DNA of 64,000 nucleotides. Source: Paenibacillus baekrokdamisoli. Lineage in GTDB: Bacteria > Bacillota > Bacilli > Paenibacillales > Paenibacillaceae. The position numbers and the translations under genes are program-made. This document shows positions 51,444 to 60,851 of the stretch, piece after piece. The stretch covers positions 1,674,001-1,738,000 of the forward strand of contig NZ_AP019308.1 of assembly GCF_003945345.1 (NCBI RefSeq). Direction: 5' to 3'. The notes beneath the pieces are model-generated. The model was not told the origin of the DNA. It saw only the letters and a program-made list of their open reading frames with translations, and did not search any database. Every line of letters begins with the position of its first letter. Position 1 is the stretch's first letter.

Positions 51444-53552
51444 ATGGAAGTGCAGCGTTGGATTAACATTTACGAAAATGGGATTTATTTGGAGATTCAG
51501 ATTGCCGAAAGCGGAGATGTCCGTCTGGTTCATCTATCTCCCTTCCCAGCGAATGAAGATGTACTAGGAACAGAGGAGGAACGAAGAACGCGCCGGATCG
51601 TCGAACTGCAAGCGACGGGCGAAGATCGGAACGATCATCATGCGTCCAAATATACGGGGACAATGCCGGGAGGGAGGCTGAAGTACGAATGCCACAGGGA
51701 TTTCTATAACGAAAATGGACGAAAGCTTGAAGTGATTATGGAAGACAGGGGGATGTGGGTGACGGTGCACTATCAATTTTACAACGATATCCCTGTCATT
51801 CGTGCTTGGACGGAGGTTGTCAATCAGAGTTTGAATTCCATACCGATGGAATACGTCTCCTCGTTTACGATGACAGGTATCTCGAGCGGAGGTAGCGGGT
51901 CATGGGAAGCCAAAAGCCGACTGCATATTGCACATAATGCATGGCATGGAGAGTTGCAGTGGAGAAGTTATACGTTATCTGAGCTAGGATTAACGAAAGT
52001 AAATGATTTTTCGATAAAAAGACTTTCGTACAGCAACTCGGGAACATGGTCTTCCGCCGATCTTCAGCCGATGGGTGGCTATGAGAATACAGAGGCGGGA
52101 ATGGCCCTGTGCTGGCAAATCGAGCATAATGGTTCATGGCATTGGGAGGTGAGCGATAAGGCGAATGGTCAACTCTACTTACAATTAAGCGGTCCTACGG
52201 AGAATGAAAGTCATTGGTGGAAAAATGTCGCGCCCGGCGAAACATTTATCTCCGTTCCTGCGGCGATTGCGATTGTCAAAGGGGGTTTCGAACAGGGAAT
52301 TGTGGAATTGACGCGTTACCGGCGAGAAATCCGTCGCTGGAATGAAGATAATGAGCGACTGCCGGTCATTTTCAACGATTATATGAATTGTTTATTCGCT
52401 GATCCAACTACCGAGAAGATTTTGCCCTTAGTTGATGCGGCCGCTTCGGCGGGGTGCGAATATTATTGCATCGATGCTGGCTGGTATGCGGACGGCGAAT
52501 GGTGGAGCGATGTCGGACTTTGGCAACCGTCACGGAGACGTTTCCCAGGCGGATTACAGGAGGTGCTCGACTATATCCGGGCGAAAGGCTTAATTCCGGG
52601 ACTTTGGCTGGAACTTGAAGTAATGGGCATCCATTGCCCCTTAGCGCAACAAGTGTCGGATGAATGGTTTTTTATGCGACATGGTAAACGGATCATGGAT
52701 CACGGCAGGTATCAATTGGATTATCGACATCCCAAGGTCATTCAATATGCAAATGAAGTGCTCGATCGGCTAGTGACGGAGTACAAGGTCGGTTACATCA
52801 AGATGGACTACAACATTAATGCAGGTATTGGTACAGAGGTTAAAGCCGATAGCTTCGGCGATGGCTTGCTGCAGCATAATCGTGCTTACCTGCGCTGGCT
52901 TGATAGCGTATTCATTCGTTATCCGGAGTTGGTGATCGAGAATTGCGGAAGCGGCGGTATGCGTATGGATTATGCATTGCTCGCCAGGCACAGCGTGCAG
53001 TCGATTAGCGATCAGACGGATTACCGCAAGTTTGCGGCGATATCCGTTGCCGCTCCTACGGCGCTCACTCCAGAGCAATCAGCTGCTTGGTCTTATCCGC
53101 TTAAGGAAGGAGATCGGGAAGAGGTCATCTTTAACATGGTGAACGGCATGTTAATGCGAGTTCATCAGAGCGGGCACTTGGCGGACATTTCATCGGATCG
53201 CTTCGAATTGATTCGCGAGGGGATTTCCTATTACAAGAGTATCCGAGCATCTATTCCGAAGGCTCTTCCATTTTGGCCGATTGGCCTACCTAAGCATGGC
53301 GATCATTGGCTTAGCCTTGGATTAAGATGCGGTGAGAATGCTTATGTGGCTGTTTGGAGATTAGAAGGCGGAACGAAAGAGGAGAGATTTCCTATTCCGG
53401 GCTGTGATGGAAGGAAAGTAACGGTTCGATGCGGATTTCCCCAGCATGAGAGCCGCAGTTGGAGTTGGAGTCAGCTTGATGGAGCGCTAATTGTTACACT
53501 TCCAACGGAATTTACGGCGCGCCTATATGAATTGCATATTGAGGAGGAGTAG
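51444..53552 (+). CDS. GH36-family alpha-galactosidase
   Basis: A 702-residue cytoplasmic enzyme of clan GH-D. The N-terminal beta-supersandwich (about 1-320) is followed by a TIM barrel. YIKMDYN carries the nucleophile, Asp455; ENCGSGGMRMDY and SDQTD, with acid/base Asp523, are classic GH36 motifs; CIDAGWY and GLWLELEVMG complete the active site. It releases terminal alpha-galactose. ATG 51444 is chosen because GAAGAGG lies six bases before it; 51429 lacks a site. It is typical in length. It follows the sulfatase gene after a 316-base relic region and precedes another relic. Confidence 0.9.
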   Translation: MEVQRWINIYENGIYLEIQIAESGDVRLVHLSPFPANEDVLGTEEERRTRRIVELQATGEDRNDHHASKYTGTMPGGRLKYECHRDFYNENGRKLEVIMEDRGMWVTVHYQFYNDIPVIRAWTEVVNQSLNSIPMEYVSSFTMTGISSGGSGSWEAKSRLHIAHNAWHGELQWRSYTLSELGLTKVNDFSIKRLSYSNSGTWSSADLQPMGGYENTEAGMALCWQIEHNGSWHWEVSDKANGQLYLQLSGPTENESHWWKNVAPGETFISVPAAIAIVKGGFEQGIVELTRYRREIRRWNEDNERLPVIFNDYMNCLFADPTTEKILPLVDAAASAGCEYYCIDAGWYADGEWWSDVGLWQPSRRRFPGGLQEVLDYIRAKGLIPGLWLELEVMGIHCPLAQQVSDEWFFMRHGKRIMDHGRYQLDYRHPKVIQYANEVLDRLVTEYKVGYIKMDYNINAGIGTEVKADSFGDGLLQHNRAYLRWLDSVFIRYPELVIENCGSGGMRMDYALLARHSVQSISDQTDYRKFAAISVAAPTALTPEQSAAWSYPLKEGDREEVIFNMVNGMLMRVHQSGHLADISSDRFELIREGISYYKSIRASIPKALPFWPIGLPKHGDHWLSLGLRCGENAYVAVWRLEGGTKEERFPIPGCDGRKVTVRCGFPQHESRSWSWSQLDGALIVTLPTEFTARLYELHIEEE

Positions 53553-53555
53553 CCA

Positions 53556-53828
53556 ATGGCCAAAAGTTGTGTCTATGTTGTATTGTCAATTGCTCTAGCA
53601 ATGGTTGTCTTCGTTCATGATGACAGGGCTTACGCAGCGGGCACGACGGATTATGTAAGCAGTTCGACCGGCAATGATGCTAATGACGGGACGAGCGCAG
53701 ACACTCCATGGCAAACATTGGCGAAGATTTCGTTCCATACGTTTAATCCTTTCAGCAAGGGGAAGATTGGGTTAGAAACGTATAATGCGACTGCGCTATA
53801 CGATAACGTTATACTCATCGAACAATAG
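53556..53828 (+). pseudogene. Truncated secreted beta-helix gene (N terminus joined to a C terminus)
   Basis: A 90-codon open frame with a good AGGAGGAG ribosome site. It encodes a signal peptide, then TDYVSSSTGNDANDGTSADT and PWQTLAKISFHTFNP, which match the first 70 residues of the 41694 enzyme. Then it changes to GKIGLETYNATALYDNVILI, which resembles the last strands of a concanavalin-type carbohydrate domain. A large in-frame deletion is the likely origin. The short product might still be made and exported, but cannot form a beta-helix. Confidence 0.7.
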
Positions 53829-53839
53829 GAACGCAGGAC

Positions 53840-53869
53840 GCCTCGATCACCGATCGGGGCATTTTTTTA
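53840..53869 (+). terminator. Terminator after the alpha-galactosidase unit
   Basis: GCCTCGATC pairs with GATCGGGGC around ACC and ATTTTTTT follows. Confidence 0.85.
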
Positions 53870-53931
53870 TCCATACAATATCGTAACAAACTACATCCAA
53901 TGTTCTATTCTCAGCACATATTAAGGGAAGG

Positions 53932-54174
53932 TCGCCTATGGCACAATCAAAATAGGAAGGAGCTACAACGGTGACGATTACCTGAACATTCACGATAATT
54001 CCGTTCAGGGTTTCGAGCGAATCAATGATCGGACCGTCAGCTTAATTCGTGTGGTGGCATAGCGTAATCCCTTTGCGCTAGGAGACGAAATCGAGTTTCG
54101 AAATGAAGATCTGTCGCCTGCCGGGCTCACGGAACGTATCGCTGGCGTGGAATGGAATAAGGAGGAGTTCGTTT
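53932..54174 (+). pseudogene. C-terminal relic of a beta-helix glycosidase
   Basis: The frame from 53932 reads VAYGTIKIGRSYNGDDYLNI, then HDNSVQGFERINDRTVSLIR, then a TAG, then NPFALGDEIEFRNEDLSPAG and on to VEWNKEEF. GDDYLNIH is typical of late coils of GH110-type and other beta-helix glycosidases. There is one in-frame stop and no N-terminal part. The reading frame runs into the start region of the GH43-like gene. Confidence 0.55.
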
Positions 54175-55155
54175 ATGGTACTAAACTCGGGGTTATCGGA
54201 CTTGATAAAGTATGAGGATTTTCAGCCGGGCGAATTGTGGCTGGATACGAATGGAAAGCCTATTCAGGCGCATGGCGGCAGTATTTTATTCGATAACGGT
54301 ATGTATTACTGGTATGGAGAGAATAAAGACGGCCCGAACAGACTAAGTCGGATCGGTATTCAGCGGGTGGACGTAATTGGCATATCCTGCTACTCTTCAA
54401 GCGATTTATACAACTGGACATTCGAAGGCATCGCGTTGCCTGCGGTTTCCGACGATCCGAATCACGACCTTCATACGTCCAAAGTGGCGGAGCGTCCGAA
54501 GGTTCTGAAGAATGATCGAACTGGCCAATACGTCATGTGGCTTCATGTCGATAATGAGGACTATACATTGGCTAAAACCGGTGTGGCCGTAAGCGACAAT
54601 CCAGCGGGACCATTTATTTTTGTGGGAAGCAAGCGCCCTAACGACGTGGATAGCCGGGATATGACAGTATTTAAGGATGAGGATGGGACGGCGTATTTAA
54701 TTCATTCGTCTGACTGGAACAAAACCCTGATCATATCGAAGTTAACAGATGATTATACAGATTTGAATGGCGAGTTTACGAAAGCGTTCATCGACCAGTC
54801 CCGGGAAGCGCCGGCGGTGTTTAAACATGCGGGAAGGTATTACTTACTATCCTCGGGTTGTACGGGGTGGTATCCCAATGTTGCTCTCGTTGCCGAGTCG
54901 GATCGGATGATGGGACGGTGGGAGCTAAGGGATAATCCGTTAATAGGACCGAATGCCCGGAAGACGTTCTATGCGCAGAGCACGTATGTGTTTCCTGTCC
55001 AAGGACTGGATAACTGCTTTATTTTTATGGCTGACCGATGGCGACCGGAGGAACTTGCGGATTCTAGATATGTATGGCTTCCTGTCACTTTTACGGATGA
55101 CGGGATAGAAATCAAGTGGGCGGATCGCTGGGATTTGAATACGTTTAGAGAATGA
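54175..55155 (+). CDS. GH43-like five-bladed beta-propeller glycosidase
   Basis: A 326-residue protein without signal peptide. The propeller begins LWLDTNGKPIQAHGGSILF; in the family the first blade carries the general-base Asp. MYYWYGENKDGP, ERPKVLKNDRTGQYVMWLHV, RDMTVFKDEDGTAYLIHSSD and EAPAVFKHAGRYYLLSSGCT are blade strands, with Glu of EAPAV in the place of the general acid. The pattern is close to galactan 1,3-beta-galactosidase-like GH43 members. AAGGAGGAG lies eight bases before ATG 54175. A terminator follows at 55168. Confidence 0.82.
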   Translation: MVLNSGLSDLIKYEDFQPGELWLDTNGKPIQAHGGSILFDNGMYYWYGENKDGPNRLSRIGIQRVDVIGISCYSSSDLYNWTFEGIALPAVSDDPNHDLHTSKVAERPKVLKNDRTGQYVMWLHVDNEDYTLAKTGVAVSDNPAGPFIFVGSKRPNDVDSRDMTVFKDEDGTAYLIHSSDWNKTLIISKLTDDYTDLNGEFTKAFIDQSREAPAVFKHAGRYYLLSSGCTGWYPNVALVAESDRMMGRWELRDNPLIGPNARKTFYAQSTYVFPVQGLDNCFIFMADRWRPEELADSRYVWLPVTFTDDGIEIKWADRWDLNTFRE

Positions 55156-55167
55156 ATACATGAAGTC

Positions 55168-55203
55168 AGGCCGTTCCTCAATTTGAGGAGCGGCCTTTTC
55201 TTG
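55168..55203 (+). terminator. Terminator after the GH43-like gene
   Basis: AGGCCG.TCCTCA pairs with TGAGGA.CGGCCT around ATT and TTTTCTT follows. Confidence 0.9.
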
Positions 55204-55380
55204 ATTAAGCTGAATTATAGCCGTTCACAACCTGTCTGTAATAGAAACTAATTGCTAGATATATTATTGAGAAGTTGAACCCGCATCTTGAGCATACGGT
55301 TGAAAGAAGAACGAAGTATTATGTTAAGCATAATGATTAAGCTATCGGGTAACTATAGCTCATTATACAAAAACGGAGAA

Positions 55381-55412
55381 GTCAGCCGGTCCTTGTGGTC
55401 GGCTGACTTTGC
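55381..55412. terminator. GTCAGCCG / CGGCTGAC hairpin
   Basis: Eight-base perfect arms around 13 bases, followed by TTTGCG. It lies between convergent genes; the rest of 55204-55533 shows no gene. Confidence 0.6.
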
Positions 55413-55533
55413 GATTTTAAGGAAATACCGGGTGACAAAAACATTATCTCATTCGTCTCGGCAAATAGATTCTTCAGTACGTTTAACTGCGCTGGGGTGC
55501 TTTTTTCTTGTTACTTGTAATTACCCTTTTGTG

Positions 55534-56409
55534 TTATTTCACGAGCTCAATAAATTTGCTTGCCGCATTGGAAAGCGGCATGTTTCGCATGATCATAAAT
55601 CCCACTTGTGAAGGTGGCATCTTAATATCTAATTGAATTTCGAAGAGGGAGCCCTCTTCCAATTCCTTGGAAATGAATTCTTTTGTTATGTAAGAGATTC
55701 CGAGGCCTTTCCGTGCGAATTCGATGAGAAGATCTACACTTCCCACCTCAATTTCCGGTTTAATCTGATGTCCGTAACTTTGAAATAGTTCCGTGATAGC
55801 CATCCGCACCCGGCTATTACGTGAGAACAAGACAATGGGGTACTGAAGCAGCAGCTCCAGTGAGAGTACTCTGTCCTTAAGCTCAGCATAATGAACCCCC
55901 GCTACAAAGCAATCCTGCAGCTCAATTCCCCTCATCACTTCAAGCTGCGAATCGACGATAGGCATACGAACGACACCCAAATCGATTTTGCCTTCTTTCA
56001 AGAATGCAATGGTCTCAGGGGTCGTCCCGTGATTCAGATGCAATTTAATGCCGGGATGCTTCTGATGATAGCTCTCCAAGTAAGGAAGCAAGTAGTGCTT
56101 GAACAACGAGTCGCTGCCGCCAATCCTAAGCTCGCCGCTGTCCAGATTTTTGAGTGCAGCCATCTTTTCTTCTGCTAACGTGATTAGGATCTGAGACTTC
56201 TCGATATAAGAATAAAGTATGGCGCCCTCTTGCGTTAAGTTAACGCCTTTGGAATTCCGGTAGAACAAAATGACGCCGAAGCTGTCTTCCAACTGCTTGA
56301 TGGCGTGACTGACGCTTGGCTGGGTGATATACAACGATTTGGCGGCCTTAGACAAGCTTCCCGTCTTTGCGGCCCAATAAAAAACCTTATATAGCTCGTG
56401 ATTGATCAT
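55534..56409 (-). CDS. LysR-family regulator divergent from zwf
   Basis: A 291-residue LysR protein. Helix-turn-helix at about 18-37 (LSKAAKSLYITQPSVSHAIK), followed by QLEDSFGVILFYRNSKGVNL. The co-inducer domain (about 90-291) starts with GELRIGGSDSLFKHYLLPYL and ends LSNAASKFIELV. Its sequence is similar in style to YwqM/CysL-type Bacillales regulators. It is transcribed away from zwf with a 123-base shared region that has a TATAC-N9-GTATA dyad. Control of the pentose phosphate genes is inferred from this arrangement. Confidence 0.9.
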   Translation of the reverse strand: MINHELYKVFYWAAKTGSLSKAAKSLYITQPSVSHAIKQLEDSFGVILFYRNSKGVNLTQEGAILYSYIEKSQILITLAEEKMAALKNLDSGELRIGGSDSLFKHYLLPYLESYHQKHPGIKLHLNHGTTPETIAFLKEGKIDLGVVRMPIVDSQLEVMRGIELQDCFVAGVHYAELKDRVLSLELLLQYPIVLFSRNSRVRMAITELFQSYGHQIKPEIEVGSVDLLIEFARKGLGISYITKEFISKELEEGSLFEIQLDIKMPPSQVGFMIMRNMPLSNAASKFIELVK

Positions 56410-56435
56410 AGACGTGGTCTATAGCTCCTGTGAAA

Positions 56436-56454
56436 TATACTAATTACATGTATA
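56436..56454. promoter_or_regulatory. LysR-type binding site between LysR gene and zwf
   Basis: TATACTAATTACATGTATA has TATAC/GTATA arms and fits the T-N11-A pattern. It is 27 bases from the LysR start and 79 from the zwf start. Confidence 0.5.
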
Positions 56455-56532
56455 GGTGATATTCGTATTATAGTGGATTTAAGAAATAGAAACCAGAGCT
56501 AGCAAATTAGCCCTGTTGAAAGGAGAAGAAAA

Positions 56533-58056
56533 ATGGAGTCTACCACGTTTGTCTTGTTTGGAGCGACAGGGGATTTAGCCAAAAGAAAAATTTACCCTGC
56601 CTTGTATAATTTATTCGTTGATCAGAAGCTGCCTCATTCTTTCAGTGTGATCGGCCTTGGAAGAAGGGAACTATCTGATGAAGCCTTTCAAGCTAATGTA
56701 GAGCAATCTCTTCGTATGTTTTCCAGGAGAGAAGTGAAAGATCCCGTTTTGGTGAAAAAGTTTTTACGCACCTTCCGCTATAGTGTGCTAGATGTAAGCC
56801 GTAAAGAAGATTATCAGAAGCTGCTTCAGCTCATTGAACAACAGGAAGCTGAGCTTCGCATGGCGCCAAACCGTATGTTTTATTTGTCCGTAGGCCCGGA
56901 ATTTTTTGAAACCATTGCAGCGAACATCCAGGAAAGCGGACTTGGTTCCGCGGATGGCTGGAAGCGACTGGTGATCGAGAAGCCGTTTGGCCATGATTTG
57001 CAATCTGCTCGAGCGTTGAATAACAATCTGAGCAAAGCTTTTACGGAAGATGAGATTTTTAGAATCGATCATTATCTCGGCAAGCCAATGGTGCAGAAGC
57101 TTGAGGTGCTGCAGCAGAGCAATCCAGTCCTTCAGGCATTATGGGATAACCGTTACATTGCTAACGTTCAAATAACGGCGAATGAAATCGTCGGCGTCGA
57201 AGAAAGAGCTGGTTATTACGATCATGTTGGTGCTGTAAGAGACATGTTCCAAAACCATATGCTGCAATTGCTTATGATGCTGACGATTCACCTCCCGAAC
57301 AACAGTACGTCAGAAAATGTCCGTTTCAAAAAGAAACTGGTGATGGAGGCACTGGAGCTGCTGCAAAAAGAGGATCTTAGCTCCCATGTTGTTCGCGGAC
57401 AATACGGAGCAGGAACGATCCAAGGGAAACCGGTGATCGGATACAATTCCGAACCCAACATTGCCGCAACCTCTAGAAATGACACCTTTATCGCAGTTAA
57501 GCTGCAAATCGATGATTATTCATGGCGAGGCGTTCCTTTTTACATCCGCACAGGCAAAAGAATGAAGGACAAATCGACGCGAATCGTAATCGAGTTCAAA
57601 GAACCTTTAAAACAGTCCAAGGCAAACGATGATACGAAGAAACCTAATCTTCTCGTCATTGAAATTAGTCCGAACGAAAGCATATCGCTGCAATTAAATA
57701 CAAGAAATCCTCAGAACAAAGGGGAGTTCAAGCCCATGCATATCGACTTCCACGAGAGTGGAGACAATGTACCCGAGGCTTACGAGAATTTAATTGGCGA
57801 TGCTTTGCACGGAGATTCTACATTCTTCGCACATTGGGACGAAGTCGAATTATCATGGCAATGGGTTCAGCCTATCTTAGATGCATACGAAGAGAACCGA
57901 GTGCCGCTTCATCTGTACGCAGCTGGCAGTAATGGTCCAGCAGAGTCAGATGAGCTGTTAGCTCAGGACGGCTATCATTGGTGGTTTGACGAGATGACGG
58001 AACAACAAATCGAAACCAAAGAAGGAGAACAATATGCCTATCACACAAACAATTGA
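56533..58056 (+). CDS. zwf: Glucose-6-phosphate 1-dehydrogenase
   Basis: A 507-residue enzyme that oxidises glucose 6-phosphate to 6-phosphogluconolactone, making NADPH. The coenzyme loop is [16 protein letters not shown] at the N terminus; RIDHYLGK (Arg177-Lys184 region, with the catalytic His near 180) is the substrate site; FYIRTGKRM and VEIS-type strands ([12 protein letters not shown]) follow. The length is typical. GAAAGGAGAAG precedes the ATG. Its last 23 bases overlap the start of tkt, so translation is coupled. It opens the zwf-tkt-tal-gnd cluster. Confidence 0.97.
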   Translation: MESTTFVLFGATGDLAKRKIYPALYNLFVDQKLPHSFSVIGLGRRELSDEAFQANVEQSLRMFSRREVKDPVLVKKFLRTFRYSVLDVSRKEDYQKLLQLIEQQEAELRMAPNRMFYLSVGPEFFETIAANIQESGLGSADGWKRLVIEKPFGHDLQSARALNNNLSKAFTEDEIFRIDHYLGKPMVQKLEVLQQSNPVLQALWDNRYIANVQITANEIVGVEERAGYYDHVGAVRDMFQNHMLQLLMMLTIHLPNNSTSENVRFKKKLVMEALELLQKEDLSSHVVRGQYGAGTIQGKPVIGYNSEPNIAATSRNDTFIAVKLQIDDYSWRGVPFYIRTGKRMKDKSTRIVIEFKEPLKQSKANDDTKKPNLLVIEISPNESISLQLNTRNPQNKGEFKPMHIDFHESGDNVPEAYENLIGDALHGDSTFFAHWDEVELSWQWVQPILDAYEENRVPLHLYAAGSNGPAESDELLAQDGYHWWFDEMTEQQIETKEGEQYAYHTNN

Positions 58057-60025
58057 TCAACTGGCAGTCGATACGATCCGCACCTTGTCGATTGATGCCA
58101 TCAATGCCGCTAATTCCGGACATCCAGGACTTCCTATGGGAGCTGCGCCTATGGCGTATGCACTTTGGGGCAAACTACTGAATCACAATCCAGCACATGC
58201 AAAATGGTTCAACCGCGATCGTTTTGTATTATCCGCAGGTCACGGCTCGGCTTTGCTTTACAGCCTTCTGCATTTGTCTGGCTATAACGTCTCAATAGAA
58301 GATGTGAAGCAGTTCCGCAAGCTGAACAGCAAAACGCCTGGACATCCTGAATTTGGCCACACAGATGGCGTAGATGCAACAACTGGTCCTCTAGGACAAG
58401 GTATTGCGATGGCGGTAGGCATGGCAATGGCTGAAGCGCATCTGGCTTCGAAATTCAACCAAAGCGGGTTTCCAGTCGTCGATCATTACACGTATGCGCT
58501 TGTCGGAGATGGCTGCTTGATGGAAGGAATCTCTTACGAGGCCATGTCCATGGCGGGACATATGAAACTGAACAAATTAGTTGTATTGTACGATTCCAAC
58601 GACATCTCCTTGGATGGTGAACTCAATCTTTCCTTTGGAGAGAACATGCAAAAAAGAGCAGAATCCGCAAATTGGCACTATTTGAGGGTTGAAGACGGCA
58701 ACGACATCGAGCAAATTACGAAAGCGATCGAAGCAGCCAAGCAAAATAATTCCCAGCCGACGATTATTGAAATCCGGACGATTATAGGTTACGGAAGCAA
58801 AGTAGCGGGAACGAATAAAGCGCATGGCAATCCGCTCGGCAAAGAAGAAGCAAAGGCAACTAAGCAAGCTTATGGATGGAAGTATGAAGAAGAATTCACG
58901 GTTCCTGAAGAAGTCAAAGCTCATTTTGCACAGCTGAAACAAAATGGCGAAGCAAAAGAAGCAGCATGGAACCAATTGATCGCTTCCTATAAAGCACAGC
59001 ATCCAGCACTTAGCACAGAGCTTGAGCAAGTCATCGAAGGCTCCGTCGTAATCGATGCCGCAGATATCCTTACCTTTGATGCTTCAAAAACAGTTTCAAC
59101 TCGTGTAGCAAGTGGTCAAGCGATTAATCATTTCGTAAAATCAGTTCCTTCGATTTTTGGCGGCAGCGCGGACTTATCACATTCAACGATGACTGATATT
59201 AGCGGTGAGCAAGTGTTTGCGGTTGAATCCTATGCTGGACGGAATATTTACTTCGGCGTTCGCGAGCATGCAATGGGTGCAGCTGGCAACGGCATGGCGC
59301 TGCATGGTGGAGTAAAACCATTCGTAAGCACATTCTTCGTGTTCAGCGACTATCTGCGCCCGTCCATTCGTTTGGCTGCACTGCAGAAACTGCCTGTTAC
59401 TTATGTATTTACCCATGATTCAGTAGCAGTTGGTGAGGATGGGCCTACGCATGAGCCAGTTGAGCAGTTGACTGCGCTGCGTACCATTCCTGGACTTACG
59501 GTCATTCGTCCTACCGATGCCAATGAAACAGCAAGTGCATGGGCTTATGCCTTGCAGCAAAATGAAGGTCCGGTAGCGCTGGTACTGAGCAGACAGAACC
59601 TGCCTATATATGAAGCAACCAAAGGCAATGTTGAAGCGGTAGCCCAAGGAGCCTATGTCCTTACGGAAACCAATAATCAGCCGGATGTCATCCTGATCGG
59701 AACCGGTTCCGAGGTTTCTCTGGCCGTGAGCGCCAAAGCTGAGCTCGAGAAGGAAAATATCTCTGTACGTGTAGTTGCTATGCCAAGCCGCGAGCTGTTC
59801 GACCGTCAATCATACGCTTATAAGCAGTCCGTACTGCCTGCTTCCGTCACGAAGCGTTTAGCAATTGAAGCGGGTATCTCGCTTGGATGGGAGCGTTACA
59901 CGGGACCAAGCGGCAGCGTATTGTCCATCGATACATTTGGAGCTTCAGGACCAGGAGCTGAGGTCTTGGAATACTTTGGCTTCTCCGTGGATAATGTGGT
60001 TCGTTTGACGAAAGAATTACTATAG
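58034..60025 (+). CDS. tkt: Transketolase
   Basis: A 663-residue thiamine-diphosphate enzyme that moves two-carbon units in the non-oxidative pentose phosphate pathway. Conserved parts: [19 protein letters not shown] near the N terminus, [38 protein letters not shown] (the cofactor and Mg motif), and in the C-terminal half [14 protein letters not shown] and [19 protein letters not shown]. The length is normal. AAGAAGGAG inside the zwf end serves the ATG at 58034. It is coupled to zwf; tal follows after 116 bases with its own ribosome site. Confidence 0.97.
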   Translation: MPITQTIDQLAVDTIRTLSIDAINAANSGHPGLPMGAAPMAYALWGKLLNHNPAHAKWFNRDRFVLSAGHGSALLYSLLHLSGYNVSIEDVKQFRKLNSKTPGHPEFGHTDGVDATTGPLGQGIAMAVGMAMAEAHLASKFNQSGFPVVDHYTYALVGDGCLMEGISYEAMSMAGHMKLNKLVVLYDSNDISLDGELNLSFGENMQKRAESANWHYLRVEDGNDIEQITKAIEAAKQNNSQPTIIEIRTIIGYGSKVAGTNKAHGNPLGKEEAKATKQAYGWKYEEEFTVPEEVKAHFAQLKQNGEAKEAAWNQLIASYKAQHPALSTELEQVIEGSVVIDAADILTFDASKTVSTRVASGQAINHFVKSVPSIFGGSADLSHSTMTDISGEQVFAVESYAGRNIYFGVREHAMGAAGNGMALHGGVKPFVSTFFVFSDYLRPSIRLAALQKLPVTYVFTHDSVAVGEDGPTHEPVEQLTALRTIPGLTVIRPTDANETASAWAYALQQNEGPVALVLSRQNLPIYEATKGNVEAVAQGAYVLTETNNQPDVILIGTGSEVSLAVSAKAELEKENISVRVVAMPSRELFDRQSYAYKQSVLPASVTKRLAIEAGISLGWERYTGPSGSVLSIDTFGASGPGAEVLEYFGFSVDNVVRLTKELL

Positions 60026-60141
60026 TAAAACGCAAGAATTGAGAACAGGCGACTCTGTTCAGTCGGAACTTTCTTTCGCGGATATGTGTGTAAGTTTAAC
60101 CATGTTAAATAATAACCATAAAAAAAACGGAGGTAATAACT

Positions 60142-60807
60142 ATGAAATTTTTTATCGACACTGCGAACCTGGTAGATATCAAAAAGGCCTATAAAATCGG
60201 CGTCTTGTCCGGTGTTACGACAAATCCATCCTTGGTTGCCAAAGAAGGCGTGAAATTCGAGGATCGCATCGCTGAGATTTTACGTGAAGTACCTGAGGTC
60301 GAATCCGTTTCAGCCGAAGTTACACCTGATGCAATAACAGCTGAGGACATGATTGCGCAAGCGAATGAACTGATCAAAATCAATAACAATGATAAAAATA
60401 TCACCATTAAGCTCCCGATGACGCTGGCAGGCTTGGAAGCATGCCGTTACCTGACAAAAAAAGGCGTAAAAACAAACGTAACACTGATCTTTACCGTGAA
60501 TCAAGCACTCTTGGCTGCTCGCGCTGGTGCAACCTATGTCTCCCCGTTCCTTGGCCGTTTGGATGATATATCGGAAGATGGCGTTCTACTCGTATCCAAA
60601 ATCGCTGAATTGTTCCGTACGCATAACCTGGATGCACAAATTATTGCGGCTTCTGTCCGTCATCCGGATCACGTGACACGCGTAGCCATGGCAGGCGCAC
60701 ATATCGCAACCATTCCTTTCTCAGTCATTGAACAAATTTCCAAGCATCCTCTAACGGATCAAGGCATGGAGAAATTTGCTGCCGATTGGAAAAAAACAGC
60801 TCATTAA
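60142..60807 (+). CDS. tal: Transaldolase (TalC/fructose-6-phosphate aldolase type)
   Basis: A 221-residue short transaldolase. [20 protein letters not shown] and [16 protein letters not shown] are the standard first strands; the Schiff-base Lys lies in ITIKLPMT at about residue 90; [20 protein letters not shown] and ASVRHPDHV are typical later segments. It transfers a dihydroxyacetone unit between sugar phosphates; in this small subfamily some proteins act as fructose-6-phosphate aldolases, but pentose pathway context favours transaldolase. ACGGAGGTAATAACT precedes the ATG. The gap to tkt is 116 bases and to gnd 44. Confidence 0.94.
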   Translation: MKFFIDTANLVDIKKAYKIGVLSGVTTNPSLVAKEGVKFEDRIAEILREVPEVESVSAEVTPDAITAEDMIAQANELIKINNNDKNITIKLPMTLAGLEACRYLTKKGVKTNVTLIFTVNQALLAARAGATYVSPFLGRLDDISEDGVLLVSKIAELFRTHNLDAQIIAASVRHPDHVTRVAMAGAHIATIPFSVIEQISKHPLTDQGMEKFAADWKKTAH

Positions 60808-60851
60808 GCATTTATCTGCAACTAGACAGTAATGACAGGGAGGTAGCAATA

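Noticed and set aside
58577..59029. Minus-strand frame of 150 codons inside tkt
   Set aside because: It is antisense to a well conserved part of transketolase and has no ribosome site.
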